The translations under genes and the position numbers were made by a program. Source: an uncultured Bacteroidales bacterium (GTDB lineage Bacteria; Bacteroidota; Bacteroidia; Bacteroidales; P3). From it: a DNA stretch of 40,638 nucleotides. The DNA lies in assembly GCA_937901525.1 (NCBI GenBank), contig CALDHX010000049.1, positions 1-40,638 on the forward strand, given 5' to 3'. Under the pieces are notes generated by a model. The model saw nothing but the letters and a program-made list of their open reading frames with translations, searched no databases and had not been told where the DNA came from. Below, in pieces: positions 32,846 through 40,638 of the stretch (its first letter is position 1; each line of letters starts with the position of its first letter).

Positions 32846-33394
32846 ATGTCAGAATTATTAGTATTTATCTTAATTATTGTTGCCTTAGTTGTTATACTTA
32901 TAGTATTTCTTTACCAAAACAACTCAACAGTTAAGACTTTTGTAGAAAATGAACAAAAGAAAACAATTCTTGAAATACAAAAAATTCAAGAAAGCGAAGT
33001 AAGAAAAGTTGTTACTCCAATTCAACTTCAAGCATACGAGCGTTTGGTGTTGTTTTTGGAAAGAATGACTCCTAATAATTTAGTGTTAAGATGTTTTCAA
33101 GCAGGAATGACAACTCAGCTCTTAAAAGATGTAATGATTCAAAACATAAGAGATGAATTTGAACACAACCTTTCACAACAGCTTTATATTTCTGAACAAG
33201 CTTGGGTTTATATCAAAAACGCAAAAGAAGATATGATAAATACAATCAACTCAATACAACCAAAAAGCAAAGATGAACAATTAACACCTACTGCTTTTGC
33301 GGGAACATTGTTTGAATTGTTGGCAGGAAAGGAAAGTCAAATAGAGTTAGCACAAGATTATTTGAAAAAAGAAATTCAACAAAAGTTTCAATAG
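32846..33394 (+). CDS. conserved membrane-anchored protein of unknown function
   Basis: 182 aa. The single N-terminal TM (about 4-23) is followed by a helical soluble domain. The segment PIQLQAYERLVLFLERMTPNNLVLR (about 57-81) is the most family-like part; I recall similar Bacteroidota proteins with a Q-A-Y-E-R-L-x-L-x-x-E-R core but no known function. The remainder is predicted helical, with conserved-looking FEHNLSQQLYISEQAW (about 108-123). It is co-transcribed with lepA, and its stop codon directly abuts the start of the DRTGG-domain gene (TAGATG). Confidence 0.8.
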   Translation: MSELLVFILIIVALVVILIVFLYQNNSTVKTFVENEQKKTILEIQKIQESEVRKVVTPIQLQAYERLVLFLERMTPNNLVLRCFQAGMTTQLLKDVMIQNIRDEFEHNLSQQLYISEQAWVYIKNAKEDMINTINSIQPKSKDEQLTPTAFAGTLFELLAGKESQIELAQDYLKKEIQQKFQ

Positions 33395-33742
33395 ATGAAT
33401 TTGCAGGAGCTAATCCAAGTTTTAAACCTGAAAGTCTTTACTTGTAAAGATAATTTAAATAAAGATGTTGAAGGTGGTTATGTTTCTGATTTATTAAGCG
33501 ATGTTTTAGCGGATGCAAAGCCTAATCAAATTTGGATAACCCTGCAAACTCATAAAAATATAGTTGCAATTGCGCAATTAAAAAGCTTATCGGCTATTGT
33601 TTTAGTTAAAGGATTGGAGCCAAACGAAAAAACAATTCAAAAAGCTGATGAAGAAAGAATAGTTCTTTTAGCTTCAGATGAAAATACCTTTGATTTGGTT
33701 GGGAAATTGTATGCTTTTTTTCAAGAAAGTAAAGAAAAATGA
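33395..33742 (+). CDS. DRTGG-domain protein (hydrogenase-cluster type)
   Basis: 115 aa. It consists almost wholly of a DRTGG-type domain: KVFTCKDNLNKDVEGGYVSD (13-32), then DVLADAKPNQIWITLQTHKN and VAIAQLKSLSAIVLVKG. In Firmicutes, Thermotogae and some Bacteroidota, stand-alone proteins of this type lie beside an HATPase protein in electron-bifurcating [FeFe]-hydrogenase clusters; that association is from memory. The stop codon overlaps the start of the HATPase gene (ATGA, 33739-33742), which supports a functional pair. No hydrogenase gene is in the window. The biochemical role is unknown, and a ligand-sensing role is only inference. Confidence 0.82.
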   Translation: MNLQELIQVLNLKVFTCKDNLNKDVEGGYVSDLLSDVLADAKPNQIWITLQTHKNIVAIAQLKSLSAIVLVKGLEPNEKTIQKADEERIVLLASDENTFDLVGKLYAFFQESKEK

Positions 33743-34287
33743 GAACTCTTTCGCTACATCTTTTTGAGATATTATCAAACTCTGTTTTTTATGGAGCAAA
33801 TAATATTGAAATAATAGTAAAAGACAGCAAAAAAGAGAATATTTACTATTTTGAGGTAAAGGATGATGGCAAAGGAATAAGGCAAGAAGATATAGAAAAG
33901 GTAACCGATGCGTTTTTTACAAGTCGTTCTACACGCAAAGTTGGCTTAGGCTTAGCTCTAACAAAGCAAAAGGTTCAGCAATGCAAGGGCGACTTAGAGA
34001 TAGAAAGCTTTTATGGAAAAGGAACAAAGGTTAGGTTTTGGTTTGCTCACAATAATATTGACCGACCTCCATTAGGAGAAATTGAAGAGGTGATTGTTAT
34101 GTGTGCAACAATGAAAGAAAACATTAACGTAAAATATAAACACATAACAGATAAAGGAGAATATTTTTTTGATACAAAACAAATCAGAAAAATATTGGAA
34201 GGAGTGGAGATAAACAATATTAAAATTATCAAAGCTCTTAAAGAAATGATAAAAAATAATTTAGACGAAATTTTAGTAAACGAATAA
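33739..34287 (+). CDS. GHKL ATP-binding (HATPase_c) protein, anti-sigma/kinase-like, hydrogenase-cluster type
   Basis: 182 aa. A GHKL ATPase fold with N-box EILSNSVFYGA (N14), G1 DDGKGI (42-47) and G2 KVGLGLALTK (67-76) covers the first ~105 residues; there is no dimerisation/phosphoacceptor domain, so it is not a complete histidine kinase. The C-terminal extension, NIDRPPLGE (106-114) and FDTKQIRKILEGVEIN (134-149), matches the remembered tail of ATP-binding proteins encoded next to HydABC-type hydrogenases (H-I-D-R-x-P-L-G ... F-D-T-R-E-I-K). It overlaps the DRTGG gene by 4 bp. A role as a regulator or in hydrogenase maturation is inferred. Confidence 0.85.
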   Translation: MRTLSLHLFEILSNSVFYGANNIEIIVKDSKKENIYYFEVKDDGKGIRQEDIEKVTDAFFTSRSTRKVGLGLALTKQKVQQCKGDLEIESFYGKGTKVRFWFAHNNIDRPPLGEIEEVIVMCATMKENINVKYKHITDKGEYFFDTKQIRKILEGVEINNIKIIKALKEMIKNNLDEILVNE

Positions 34288-34300
34288 AAAATATAAAACA

Positions 34301-34747
34301 ATGACATTAGAAGAAAAAATAAACGCTGACATCAAAGCTTCTATGTTAGCCAAAGATAAAAGAAAATTAGAAGCATTGCGTGCAGTGAAATCAGCACTTT
34401 TATTATTAAAAACCAATGGTACAGGTAAGGAAATAACTCAGGAAGATGAGATTGCTCTTTTGCAACGCTTGGTAAAACAAAGAAAAGAATCAGCATCGCT
34501 TTACAAAGAACAAGGAAGAGAAGATCTTTATGAGGAAGAATTTTATCAACAAGGGATAATTGAGGCATATCTTCCAGAACAATTAAGTCAAGAAGAGATA
34601 GAAGACACTTTAAAGCAAATAATAGCAGAAGTAAATGCTACTTCAGTGAAAGATATGGGCAAAGTAATGGGACAGGCTCAAAAAACATTTGCAGGAAGAG
34701 CCGACAATAAACTTGTATCTACTTTGGTTAAACAACTTTTATCATAG
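34301..34747 (+). CDS. GatB/YqeY domain-containing protein
   Basis: 148 aa, the usual YqeY length. It is all-helical, with LRAVKSALLLLKT, then ALLQRLVKQRKESASLYKEQGREDL and the C-terminal KDMGKVMGQAQKTFAGRADNKLVS, which matches the tRNA-binding tail domain of GatB (amidotransferase subunit B). Stand-alone YqeY proteins are conserved but their function is not established; tRNA interaction is the usual suggestion. It starts 13 bp after the HATPase gene and directly abuts the next gene (stop TAG followed at once by ATG). Confidence 0.93.
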   Translation: MTLEEKINADIKASMLAKDKRKLEALRAVKSALLLLKTNGTGKEITQEDEIALLQRLVKQRKESASLYKEQGREDLYEEEFYQQGIIEAYLPEQLSQEEIEDTLKQIIAEVNATSVKDMGKVMGQAQKTFAGRADNKLVSTLVKQLLS

Positions 34748-35335
34748 ATGAAGTTACCTCTTATAAAACCTATTTTATTGATTTTTGCTTTGTTTTTTGT
34801 AACTTCTTGTAGTACGATAAAGAAAGTAAAGCAAGAAGAATCCAAGGTTGAGAATAAATATTCAAGTTTTACTTCTCGTTACCAGGGATCTTATAATGGT
34901 ATTCCTTTTAAGGTGCAAATTAGAGCAAAACACGATTCTATTTTGTGGTTTAGCGTGAGTGCGTTTTCTATGGAGGCGGGAAGGGCTTTGATAACAAAGG
35001 ATAGTTTGTTTGTAATGGACAAAATTAATAAGCAAATTTACAAACGCAGTAAAAAAGAGGTGTATAATCTTTTGAATAATGAGTTAGATAATGTATTCTT
35101 GGAGCAATTGATATTAGATACAATACCTTTTGAAAAGCAACTCAAAATAAAAACATCTCCTTCAATAGAAGTAAATGTAGAAAAAAGCTATGAAGGAGAG
35201 AAGATGCAGCGTTTTAAAATAGAGGCAATTTTAAATAAATCTAAGCACATATTTAATCTTTTGCAAGAGGGATTAGAATATGATAAGACTCAGCAATATC
35301 CTTTTAATATACCATCTTCTTTTAAACAAGATTAG
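34748..35335 (+). CDS. outer-membrane-type lipoprotein, DUF4292-like
   Basis: 195 aa. The type II signal peptide has lipobox VTSC, with Cys21 as the lipidated residue. The mature part has a LolA/LolB-like beta-rich pattern: ARAKHDSILWFSVSAF-type strand segments, SMEAGRALITKDSLFVMDKINKQIYK-type strands, then a variable end. It resembles DUF4292 proteins of Bacteroidota but is a little shorter than I remember for that family. There is no intergenic gap before it and 2 bp after it, so it is inside the lepA-mutS2 operon. A lipid- or lipoprotein-handling function is possible but unproven. Confidence 0.78.
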   Translation: MKLPLIKPILLIFALFFVTSCSTIKKVKQEESKVENKYSSFTSRYQGSYNGIPFKVQIRAKHDSILWFSVSAFSMEAGRALITKDSLFVMDKINKQIYKRSKKEVYNLLNNELDNVFLEQLILDTIPFEKQLKIKTSPSIEVNVEKSYEGEKMQRFKIEAILNKSKHIFNLLQEGLEYDKTQQYPFNIPSSFKQD

Positions 35336-35337
35336 GA

Positions 35338-37248
35338 ATGGCAGAAAATTACATAACAATAGAAAATGTAAGTAAAAGTTATGGAGAGAAAGAACTTTTT
35401 TCCTCAGTTGGTTTCGGTATAAACAAAGGGCAAAAAATAGCTCTTGTTGCCGAAAATGGTAGTGGAAAAAGTACTTTAATGAAAATAATTGCAAATAGAG
35501 AAACTCCGGATAATGGAAGTGTTTCTTTTAGAAAGTCAATTGCTGTTTCTTATCTTGAACAACACCCCTTGCAAACTGAAAATGCATCAATCATAGATGT
35601 TTTGTTTAATTCTCCAACGCCTTTGATGAAAACGGTTAAGCGTTATGAACAAGCTCTTCTAAATAGCACTAAATTTTCAGATGAAAACACAGAAAAGGAA
35701 TTGAGTGATGCTATGTTAGAAATGGATTGTCAAAATGCGTGGAATTACGAAAGCCAAATAAAGGAAATATTAGGTAAACTAAATATAACAGACTTAACAA
35801 AAAATGTATCAACTCTTTCAGGTGGAGAGAAAAAGAAAGTAGCGCTTTGTGCGGTATTGATAAGCAAAAGTGAGGTTTTGCTTTTAGATGAGCCAACTAA
35901 TCATTTGGATATAGAAATGATAGAGTGGTTAGAAGAATATCTTTCAACAGCAAATCAAACGATATTATTTGTTTCTCACGATAGATACTTTATTGATAAA
36001 GTTAGTACTGAAATATATGAATTGGAGAAAGGACAAATTTGTAAGTATGAAGGTAAGTTTGATTATTATTTAGAAAAGAAAGCACAGCGACAACAACAAG
36101 AATCAGCCTCATTGGCAAAAGCAAAGAATCTATATAAAAAAGAATTAGAATGGATACGCCGAATGCCTCAAGCAAGAGGTACTAAATCGCGTGCAAGAAT
36201 AGAGGCATTTAATGAATTAAAAGAAACTGTATCTAATGTAAATGTTACAAAATATGCTGAATTAACTGTTAAAGCGCAAAGGATTGGCGGAAAAATATTG
36301 GAGATAAATAATATAAATAAGTCTTTTGGAGAGAGAAAAATAATAGACGATTTTTCTCATATTTACAAAAAGGGAGATAAAATAGGAATAATAGGGAAGA
36401 ATGGTAGTGGAAAGACTACATTACTTGATATAATAACAGAAAAAATTAAGCCTGATTCTGGTAAAGTAACACTTGGACAAACTATAAAAATAGGTTATTA
36501 TACTCAAAATCCATTAGAGGAAAAGCCAGATACGAAAGTTATTGATATAGTAAAGAAAATAAGTGAAAATATACTTTTAGCAGATGGTACTTCAATGGGA
36601 GCAAGTCAATATCTCACTCATTTTGGAATTCCTCCCTACAAACAACATACTCATTATGGAAATCTTTCAGGTGGAGAAAAGAGATTGCTAAATCTTCTTT
36701 GTATTTTAATGGCAAATCCAAATTTTCTCATACTTGATGAACCGACAAATGATCTGGATATTCATACTCAAATGAAATTAGAAACTTTCTTAGAGCAGTA
36801 TCAAGGCTGTTTGATGATAGTTTCTCATGATAGGCATTTTTTAGATAGGATAGTTTCGCAATTGTTTGTTTTTAATAAAGAGGGAAAGATAAAAGAGTTT
36901 CCGGGTAATTATACGGATTATCTCATAAAGGAAAAAGAAAATCAAAAACAGCAACGACTTATAGAAGATAAAAAAGAAAAACCTACATTAATTAAAAAGA
37001 AAGAAAGTAGAAACAAGGTAAAACTAACATATAAAGAACAGAAAGAAAAAGAAGAAATAGAAGATTTGTTACCCAAAATGGAGGTTCGTAAAAAAGATAT
37101 TGAAAAATTACTTTCCTCAGGGGAACTAATAAATGAATCTCTTATAGAAATAACGCAAGAATATCAAACGTTGCTTGAAGAAATTGAGCAAAAAGAGTTT
37201 AGGTGGTTAGAACTTTGCAGTAAGGAGCAAGATGAAAAGGAAGAATAA
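35338..37248 (+). CDS. ABC-F family ATPase, Uup-like
   Basis: 636 aa with two ABC domains and no membrane segments. ABC1: Walker A AENGSGKST (38-46, with Ala in place of the first Gly), LSGGEKKK (about 160) and LLLDEPTNHLD (about 181). ABC2: GKNGSGKTT (about 352), LSGGEKRL (about 443) and LILDEPTNDLD (about 464). The linker (about 240-310) carries RMPQARGTKSRARIEAF, as in ribosome-associated ABC-F proteins. A charged coiled-coil tail (about 550-636, KLTYKEQKEKEEIEDL) is the Uup-type C-terminal domain. ABC-F proteins bind the ribosomal E site. It overlaps mutS2 by 17 bp. Confidence 0.94.
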   Translation: MAENYITIENVSKSYGEKELFSSVGFGINKGQKIALVAENGSGKSTLMKIIANRETPDNGSVSFRKSIAVSYLEQHPLQTENASIIDVLFNSPTPLMKTVKRYEQALLNSTKFSDENTEKELSDAMLEMDCQNAWNYESQIKEILGKLNITDLTKNVSTLSGGEKKKVALCAVLISKSEVLLLDEPTNHLDIEMIEWLEEYLSTANQTILFVSHDRYFIDKVSTEIYELEKGQICKYEGKFDYYLEKKAQRQQQESASLAKAKNLYKKELEWIRRMPQARGTKSRARIEAFNELKETVSNVNVTKYAELTVKAQRIGGKILEINNINKSFGERKIIDDFSHIYKKGDKIGIIGKNGSGKTTLLDIITEKIKPDSGKVTLGQTIKIGYYTQNPLEEKPDTKVIDIVKKISENILLADGTSMGASQYLTHFGIPPYKQHTHYGNLSGGEKRLLNLLCILMANPNFLILDEPTNDLDIHTQMKLETFLEQYQGCLMIVSHDRHFLDRIVSQLFVFNKEGKIKEFPGNYTDYLIKEKENQKQQRLIEDKKEKPTLIKKKESRNKVKLTYKEQKEKEEIEDLLPKMEVRKKDIEKLLSSGELINESLIEITQEYQTLLEEIEQKEFRWLELCSKEQDEKEE

Positions 37249-39682
37249 ACTTGAAGAAAAATTAGAATTTGAACAAATACTACAATCAATTAAGGACTAT
37301 TGCATATCTTCCTCGGCTAAGAGTATTGTAGATAAGATAAAATTCAATCATTCCAAGAATTTTATTGAAAGAGAGTTGGGGTTAGTAGAAGAATTTCTTG
37401 GCATAATAATGTCAAATAAACAATATCCCGCAGAGGACTACTTTGATATGAGTGAAGAATTGGTAAGGATAAAACTTCCAGGTACATTTATTTCACAAAT
37501 GGCTCTTTTTGATTTATGGCGTTCACTAAAAACTATTAATTCTTGGATAAAATTTCTTTCTCATCAGCAGGAAAATCTGCCTTTGCTTGCTTCGTTAAGT
37601 CAGAATATAGAAATAGATGAAGAAATATTAAGAAATTGTAAATCTATTTTATCAGATGACGGAGAAATATTAGATAATGCTTCCGATGAACTGTATGTGA
37701 TAAGAGTAAGTATACGAAGAAAACAATCGGAAGTGGAAAAACGAATAAGAAAATTATTAAATCACTCAAAACAACAAGGTTGGACCCCAACCGATGCGGA
37801 ACTTACAATAAGGAATGGACGACCTGTTATTCCGATTACTTCTGCAAACAAAAGAAGACTACAAGGTTTTGTTCATGATGAGTCTTCTACAGGACAAACC
37901 TCATATATTGAACCAGCAGAGGTTGTGGAATTGAATAACGAATTAAGAGAATTAGAATTTGCACAAGCAAGAGAGATTGTAAGGATATTAACTCATTTTA
38001 CCGAAACATTAAGACCATTTATTGATACGTTGCTTCTTGCGTATAAATTTCTTATTCGAATAGATTTTATTGCTGCAAAAGCAAAATATGCTCACAAAAT
38101 AAAGGCAGGAAAACCTATATTAAAAACGGAAAGTAAAGAGTTTATTTGGTATGAGGCACGACATCCGTTGTTGGAAGAGGCTTTAAAGATAAATCACAAA
38201 GAAATCGTCCCATTAAAAATAGAACTTAACGAAAAAAATCGAATACTTATAATTTCAGGACCTAATGCTGGTGGAAAATCTGTTTGCTTAAAGACAGTAG
38301 GACTATTACAATATATGTTGCAATGTGGAATTTTAGTTCCGATGAAGCAGACTTCTGAGGTAATATTATTCGATAGAATTTTTATTGATATGGGAGATGA
38401 ACAAAGTATAGAGAATGATTTAAGTACATATTCATCTCACCTTTTAAATATGAAGAATTTAACCGAAAAGGCTGATGAGAAATGTTTGTTTCTTATAGAT
38501 GAGTGTGGTACAGGTACAGATCCAAGTATAGGTGGAGCTATTGCAGAGGCTGTATTAGAAGATTTAGAAGCAAAAGGGGCATACGGAATAGTTACAACTC
38601 ACTATTCAAATCTAAAACTCTTGGCTGAAAAACACGAAACTATAATAAACGGAGCTATGCTTTTTGATACAACAAATATGAAACCTCTTTTCCAACTTTC
38701 AATAGGTAAACCGGGAAGTAGTTTTGCATTTGAAATAGCAAAAACTATAGGCTTATCTTCAAAAATAATAGAGTCTGCTTCAAATAAAATAGGACAAGGT
38801 TTTATGAATTTTGAACAAAGCCTTCAACAATTAGAAGTAGATAAATTAGAGATTAAACAAAAACAAGAGGTAATAAAGCTTCAAGATGATTTGCTGAACG
38901 ATTTGGTAAATCAATATAATGCAAAACTTGCAGAAATTAAACAAAAGGAAAAAGAAATCATATATCAAGCAAAAGCTCAAGCAAAAGAGATATTACAAGG
39001 CGCGAATAAACAAATAGAAAACACAATAGAAAAAATAAAAACTGCCAAGGCTGAAAAACAAACTACTCAAAAACTTCGTCAAGACTTACAACAAGAGGTT
39101 AAAACGATAGAAAAAGATTTACAAGAATTAGAACCAGAATTACAAGTTGTAGAACAAATAGAAAATCCTCATACAAATATACCATTTGACTCTTCTTCAT
39201 TATCAGTAGGTGATGTTGTATTGTTGGAAAATGGAAATAATTACGCTTTTGTAAAAGAAATAAGACGCAATAAGGTAGAAGTAGAATGTGGAGAGATGTT
39301 GTTAAGTATTCCTGTTACGAAAGTAAAAAAAGTAAATAAACAAATTTATTTAAAGCAACAAAAAAACAAAAAAAACGTAAAAACAAAAAATTTAGCAATT
39401 AATACGATATTTGAAGATATAAATGCAATAAGAGCCAAATTCAGCTATCAATTAGATTTAAGAGGTTGTAGGGCAGACGAAGCTCTTGATAAGCTTTCAA
39501 AACACATAGACCAAGCACGACTACTTGGAGAAAGAGAGCTTTCAATTTTGCATGGCAAAGGAGATGGTATATTAAAAACGGTAATAAGGAATTATTTGAA
39601 GGAAAATTCTGAAGTAGAAAGCTACAAGGCAGCAGCAGTGGAATTCGGAGGTGAAGGAATTACGCAAATAAAGCTAAATTAA
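37232..39682 (+). CDS. mutS2: MutS2 family ATPase/endonuclease with Smr domain
   Basis: 816 aa. The lever/clamp region (about 100-320) is followed by the ATPase: Walker A GPNAGGKS (343-350), ST-rich DLSTYSSHLLNM and Walker B LFLIDECGTGTDP (about 420-432). A coiled-coil KOW-like linker (about 515-680) leads to the C-terminal Smr domain with LDLRG (741-745) and HGKGDG (774-779), the residues associated with nuclease activity. There is no mismatch-recognition domain I, as expected for MutS2. MutS2 has been linked to suppression of homologous recombination and, in Bacillus, to rescue of collided ribosomes. The start at 37232 overlaps the ABC-F gene by 17 bp, implying translational coupling. Confidence 0.96.
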   Translation: MKRKNKLEEKLEFEQILQSIKDYCISSSAKSIVDKIKFNHSKNFIERELGLVEEFLGIIMSNKQYPAEDYFDMSEELVRIKLPGTFISQMALFDLWRSLKTINSWIKFLSHQQENLPLLASLSQNIEIDEEILRNCKSILSDDGEILDNASDELYVIRVSIRRKQSEVEKRIRKLLNHSKQQGWTPTDAELTIRNGRPVIPITSANKRRLQGFVHDESSTGQTSYIEPAEVVELNNELRELEFAQAREIVRILTHFTETLRPFIDTLLLAYKFLIRIDFIAAKAKYAHKIKAGKPILKTESKEFIWYEARHPLLEEALKINHKEIVPLKIELNEKNRILIISGPNAGGKSVCLKTVGLLQYMLQCGILVPMKQTSEVILFDRIFIDMGDEQSIENDLSTYSSHLLNMKNLTEKADEKCLFLIDECGTGTDPSIGGAIAEAVLEDLEAKGAYGIVTTHYSNLKLLAEKHETIINGAMLFDTTNMKPLFQLSIGKPGSSFAFEIAKTIGLSSKIIESASNKIGQGFMNFEQSLQQLEVDKLEIKQKQEVIKLQDDLLNDLVNQYNAKLAEIKQKEKEIIYQAKAQAKEILQGANKQIENTIEKIKTAKAEKQTTQKLRQDLQQEVKTIEKDLQELEPELQVVEQIENPHTNIPFDSSSLSVGDVVLLENGNNYAFVKEIRRNKVEVECGEMLLSIPVTKVKKVNKQIYLKQQKNKKNVKTKNLAINTIFEDINAIRAKFSYQLDLRGCRADEALDKLSKHIDQARLLGERELSILHGKGDGILKTVIRNYLKENSEVESYKAAAVEFGGEGITQIKLN

Positions 39683-39715
39683 GAAAACAAAAAGTACAAA
39701 AATAGTGTCATAGAA

Positions 39716-39756
39716 CAAAGGAATAATTTTTTAATTCAAAGGAATAATTTTTTTAA
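39716..39756. repeat. 21-bp tandem repeat in the leader of the 39765 gene
   Basis: CAAAGGAATAATTTTTTAA (39716-39734) is repeated at 39737-39756 with one extra T. No TAnnTTTG box is seen between mutS2 and this gene. I see no terminator hairpin after mutS2 in the 82-bp gap either, so the gene's promoter is unknown. Confidence 0.75.
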
Positions 39757-39764
39757 ATAAAGAG

Positions 39765-40638
39765 ATGAAAAATATAATCAAAAACACAAAGAAAACGATA
39801 GTAATTATTCTATCTGTATTGTTTGGTTTAAACCTTCAAGCCCAAGTTCCAACAGGGCATAACTTGGATTTTTCAACAGGAGGGTATTTAAATTGGATAG
39901 GAAAGACAGGAAATTATGATGGATCAAGTTCTCAGCCTATATTTAATTGGACTTCCACTTGGGTGGACCCTTCATTAGCCTCAGATGAAGGAGGTAGATT
40001 TTTTATAGTCTATAATAACGGAACGGATTCCTATTCAGCAGGACAACTACCACGCGTTCCAGAAGGATTTACTCACGCTTCTCAAATCAATAACGAAGAA
40101 GGAGGGGCTGATTGCTCACAACTTCAATACACAATGGAAGTAAACTTAGAAAATTGTTTGCTTACCTTTATGTATGCGATGGTTTTGGAAGCTCCAACTC
40201 ATACAGGGTATCAAAATCCTACTTTCCAAATAGATGTAATGAGGCATTCACCAGACAATGGTAATATGTTAGAGGAATTAGTTGACCCTTGTGCATTTTT
40301 TGAAAAGACATCTACTGCACAATTACCATCATTAGAACCAACACTTTGGCATACCTCAGCTGTAAACTCAGGTTGGATATGGAGTAATTGGCAACAAATC
40401 AAAATCAATCTTGCAAAATATGTTGGAGATAAAGTAACTATAAGAGTAAGATTAGGAGACTGCTCGCCAACAGCACACGGAGGATATGGATATTTTACAG
40501 CAAAAGCGGAACCAGCATTGATTAGTGCGCCAGGTTGTGCAGGAAATGGCGACACAGTAACAATTGCAGCAGCTCCGAGTGGTTTTGAATCATACAAATG
40601 GTTTGAAATTTCATCTACATTCCTTTCACAAGACGAAT
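39765..40638 (+). CDS. secreted protein with Bacteroidota beta-sandwich domain, 3' truncated by window edge
   Basis: An open frame runs from ATG 39765 to the window end without a stop (291 codons). The signal peptide is MKNIIKNTKKTIVIILSVLF plus GLNLQAQ, with likely cleavage after QA or AQ near residue 26. The mature part contains QYTMEVNLENCLLTFMYAMV, then LWHTSAVNSG, then INLAKYVGDKVTIRVRLGDCSPTAHGGYGYF. I recall this pattern from large secreted Bacteroidota proteins (A-V-V-L-E-x-P-x-H ... Y-I-G-x-x-V-T-I-x-F/V-x-x-x-D-C), often T9SS or gliding-associated. A PKD/Ig-like domain seems to begin near residue 265 (GDTVTIAAAPSGFESYKWF). The C-terminal sorting signal, if any, lies outside the window. 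Confidence 0.85.
   Translation, partial: MKNIIKNTKKTIVIILSVLFGLNLQAQVPTGHNLDFSTGGYLNWIGKTGNYDGSSSQPIFNWTSTWVDPSLASDEGGRFFIVYNNGTDSYSAGQLPRVPEGFTHASQINNEEGGADCSQLQYTMEVNLENCLLTFMYAMVLEAPTHTGYQNPTFQIDVMRHSPDNGNMLEELVDPCAFFEKTSTAQLPSLEPTLWHTSAVNSGWIWSNWQQIKINLAKYVGDKVTIRVRLGDCSPTAHGGYGYFTAKAEPALISAPGCAGNGDTVTIAAAPSGFESYKWFEISSTFLSQDE

Noticed and set aside
33739..34287. Complete sensor histidine kinase
   Set aside because: There is no phosphoacceptor His domain, sensor domain or membrane segment, and the C-terminal extension matches a different family.
40211..40597. Minus-strand ORF of 128 aa near the window end
   Set aside because: It is antisense to a convincing + strand gene starting at 39765 with a signal peptide and a recognisable secreted domain.

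Overview
The window looks like a chromosomal segment from a low-GC member of the Bacteroidota, probably Bacteroidales. Four things point there: TAnnTTTG-type promoters, two of them with TTTG exactly 19 bp upstream; a fused SecDF; a TonB-dependent receptor with an N-terminal carboxypeptidase-regulatory-like domain; and large secreted proteins ending in a type IX secretion (T9SS) type-A sorting domain. I see no rRNA, tRNA, CRISPR array, insertion sequence, integrase or phage gene.

Layout. (1) 1-677 is the 3' part of an outer-membrane beta-barrel gene, followed by two facing terminators. (2) 1027-5867 holds a divergent pair, an MFS transporter (-) and secDF (+). (3) 5983-15759 is a run of four + strand genes: a small membrane-anchored protein, a 1229-aa TonB-dependent receptor, a 1528-aa secreted protein of unknown function and a PorV/PorQ-like barrel. 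The last three are very tightly arranged and are the best candidate here for an uncharacterised surface system. (4) 15842-16717 is greA plus a HIT-family gene. (5) 16805-28348 holds two giant paralogous surface proteins built from alternating jelly-roll and fibronectin-III modules with T9SS sorting domains. Their 3' ends are 316/317 identical, including 8 bp after the stop, which points to recent recombination or gene conversion. (6) 28349-28560 is a repeat-rich spacer with GAAGTAGAA palindromes, followed by a small membrane protein gene. (7) 29241-30889 (-) is an rsgA-dtd-small Cys-rich protein operon, divergent from (8) 31041-39682 (+). The latter is a compact eight-gene operon: lepA, a conserved membrane-anchored protein, a DRTGG-domain protein, an HATPase protein, a YqeY-like protein, a DUF4292-type lipoprotein, a Uup-like ABC-F ATPase and mutS2. 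(9) From 39765 a further secreted protein gene begins and runs off the window.

How it fits together. Three themes recur. One is envelope traffic: SecDF drives Sec export, and the T9SS substrates plus the PorV-like protein take over at the outer membrane. The second is ribosome function: LepA, RsgA, Dtd, ABC-F and MutS2 all act on, or proofread for, ribosomes or tRNA. The third is a DRTGG/HATPase pair that in other bacteria usually travels with electron-bifurcating hydrogenase genes but here has no hydrogenase beside it. Functions are assigned from motifs and remembered family resemblance only. No database search was run.
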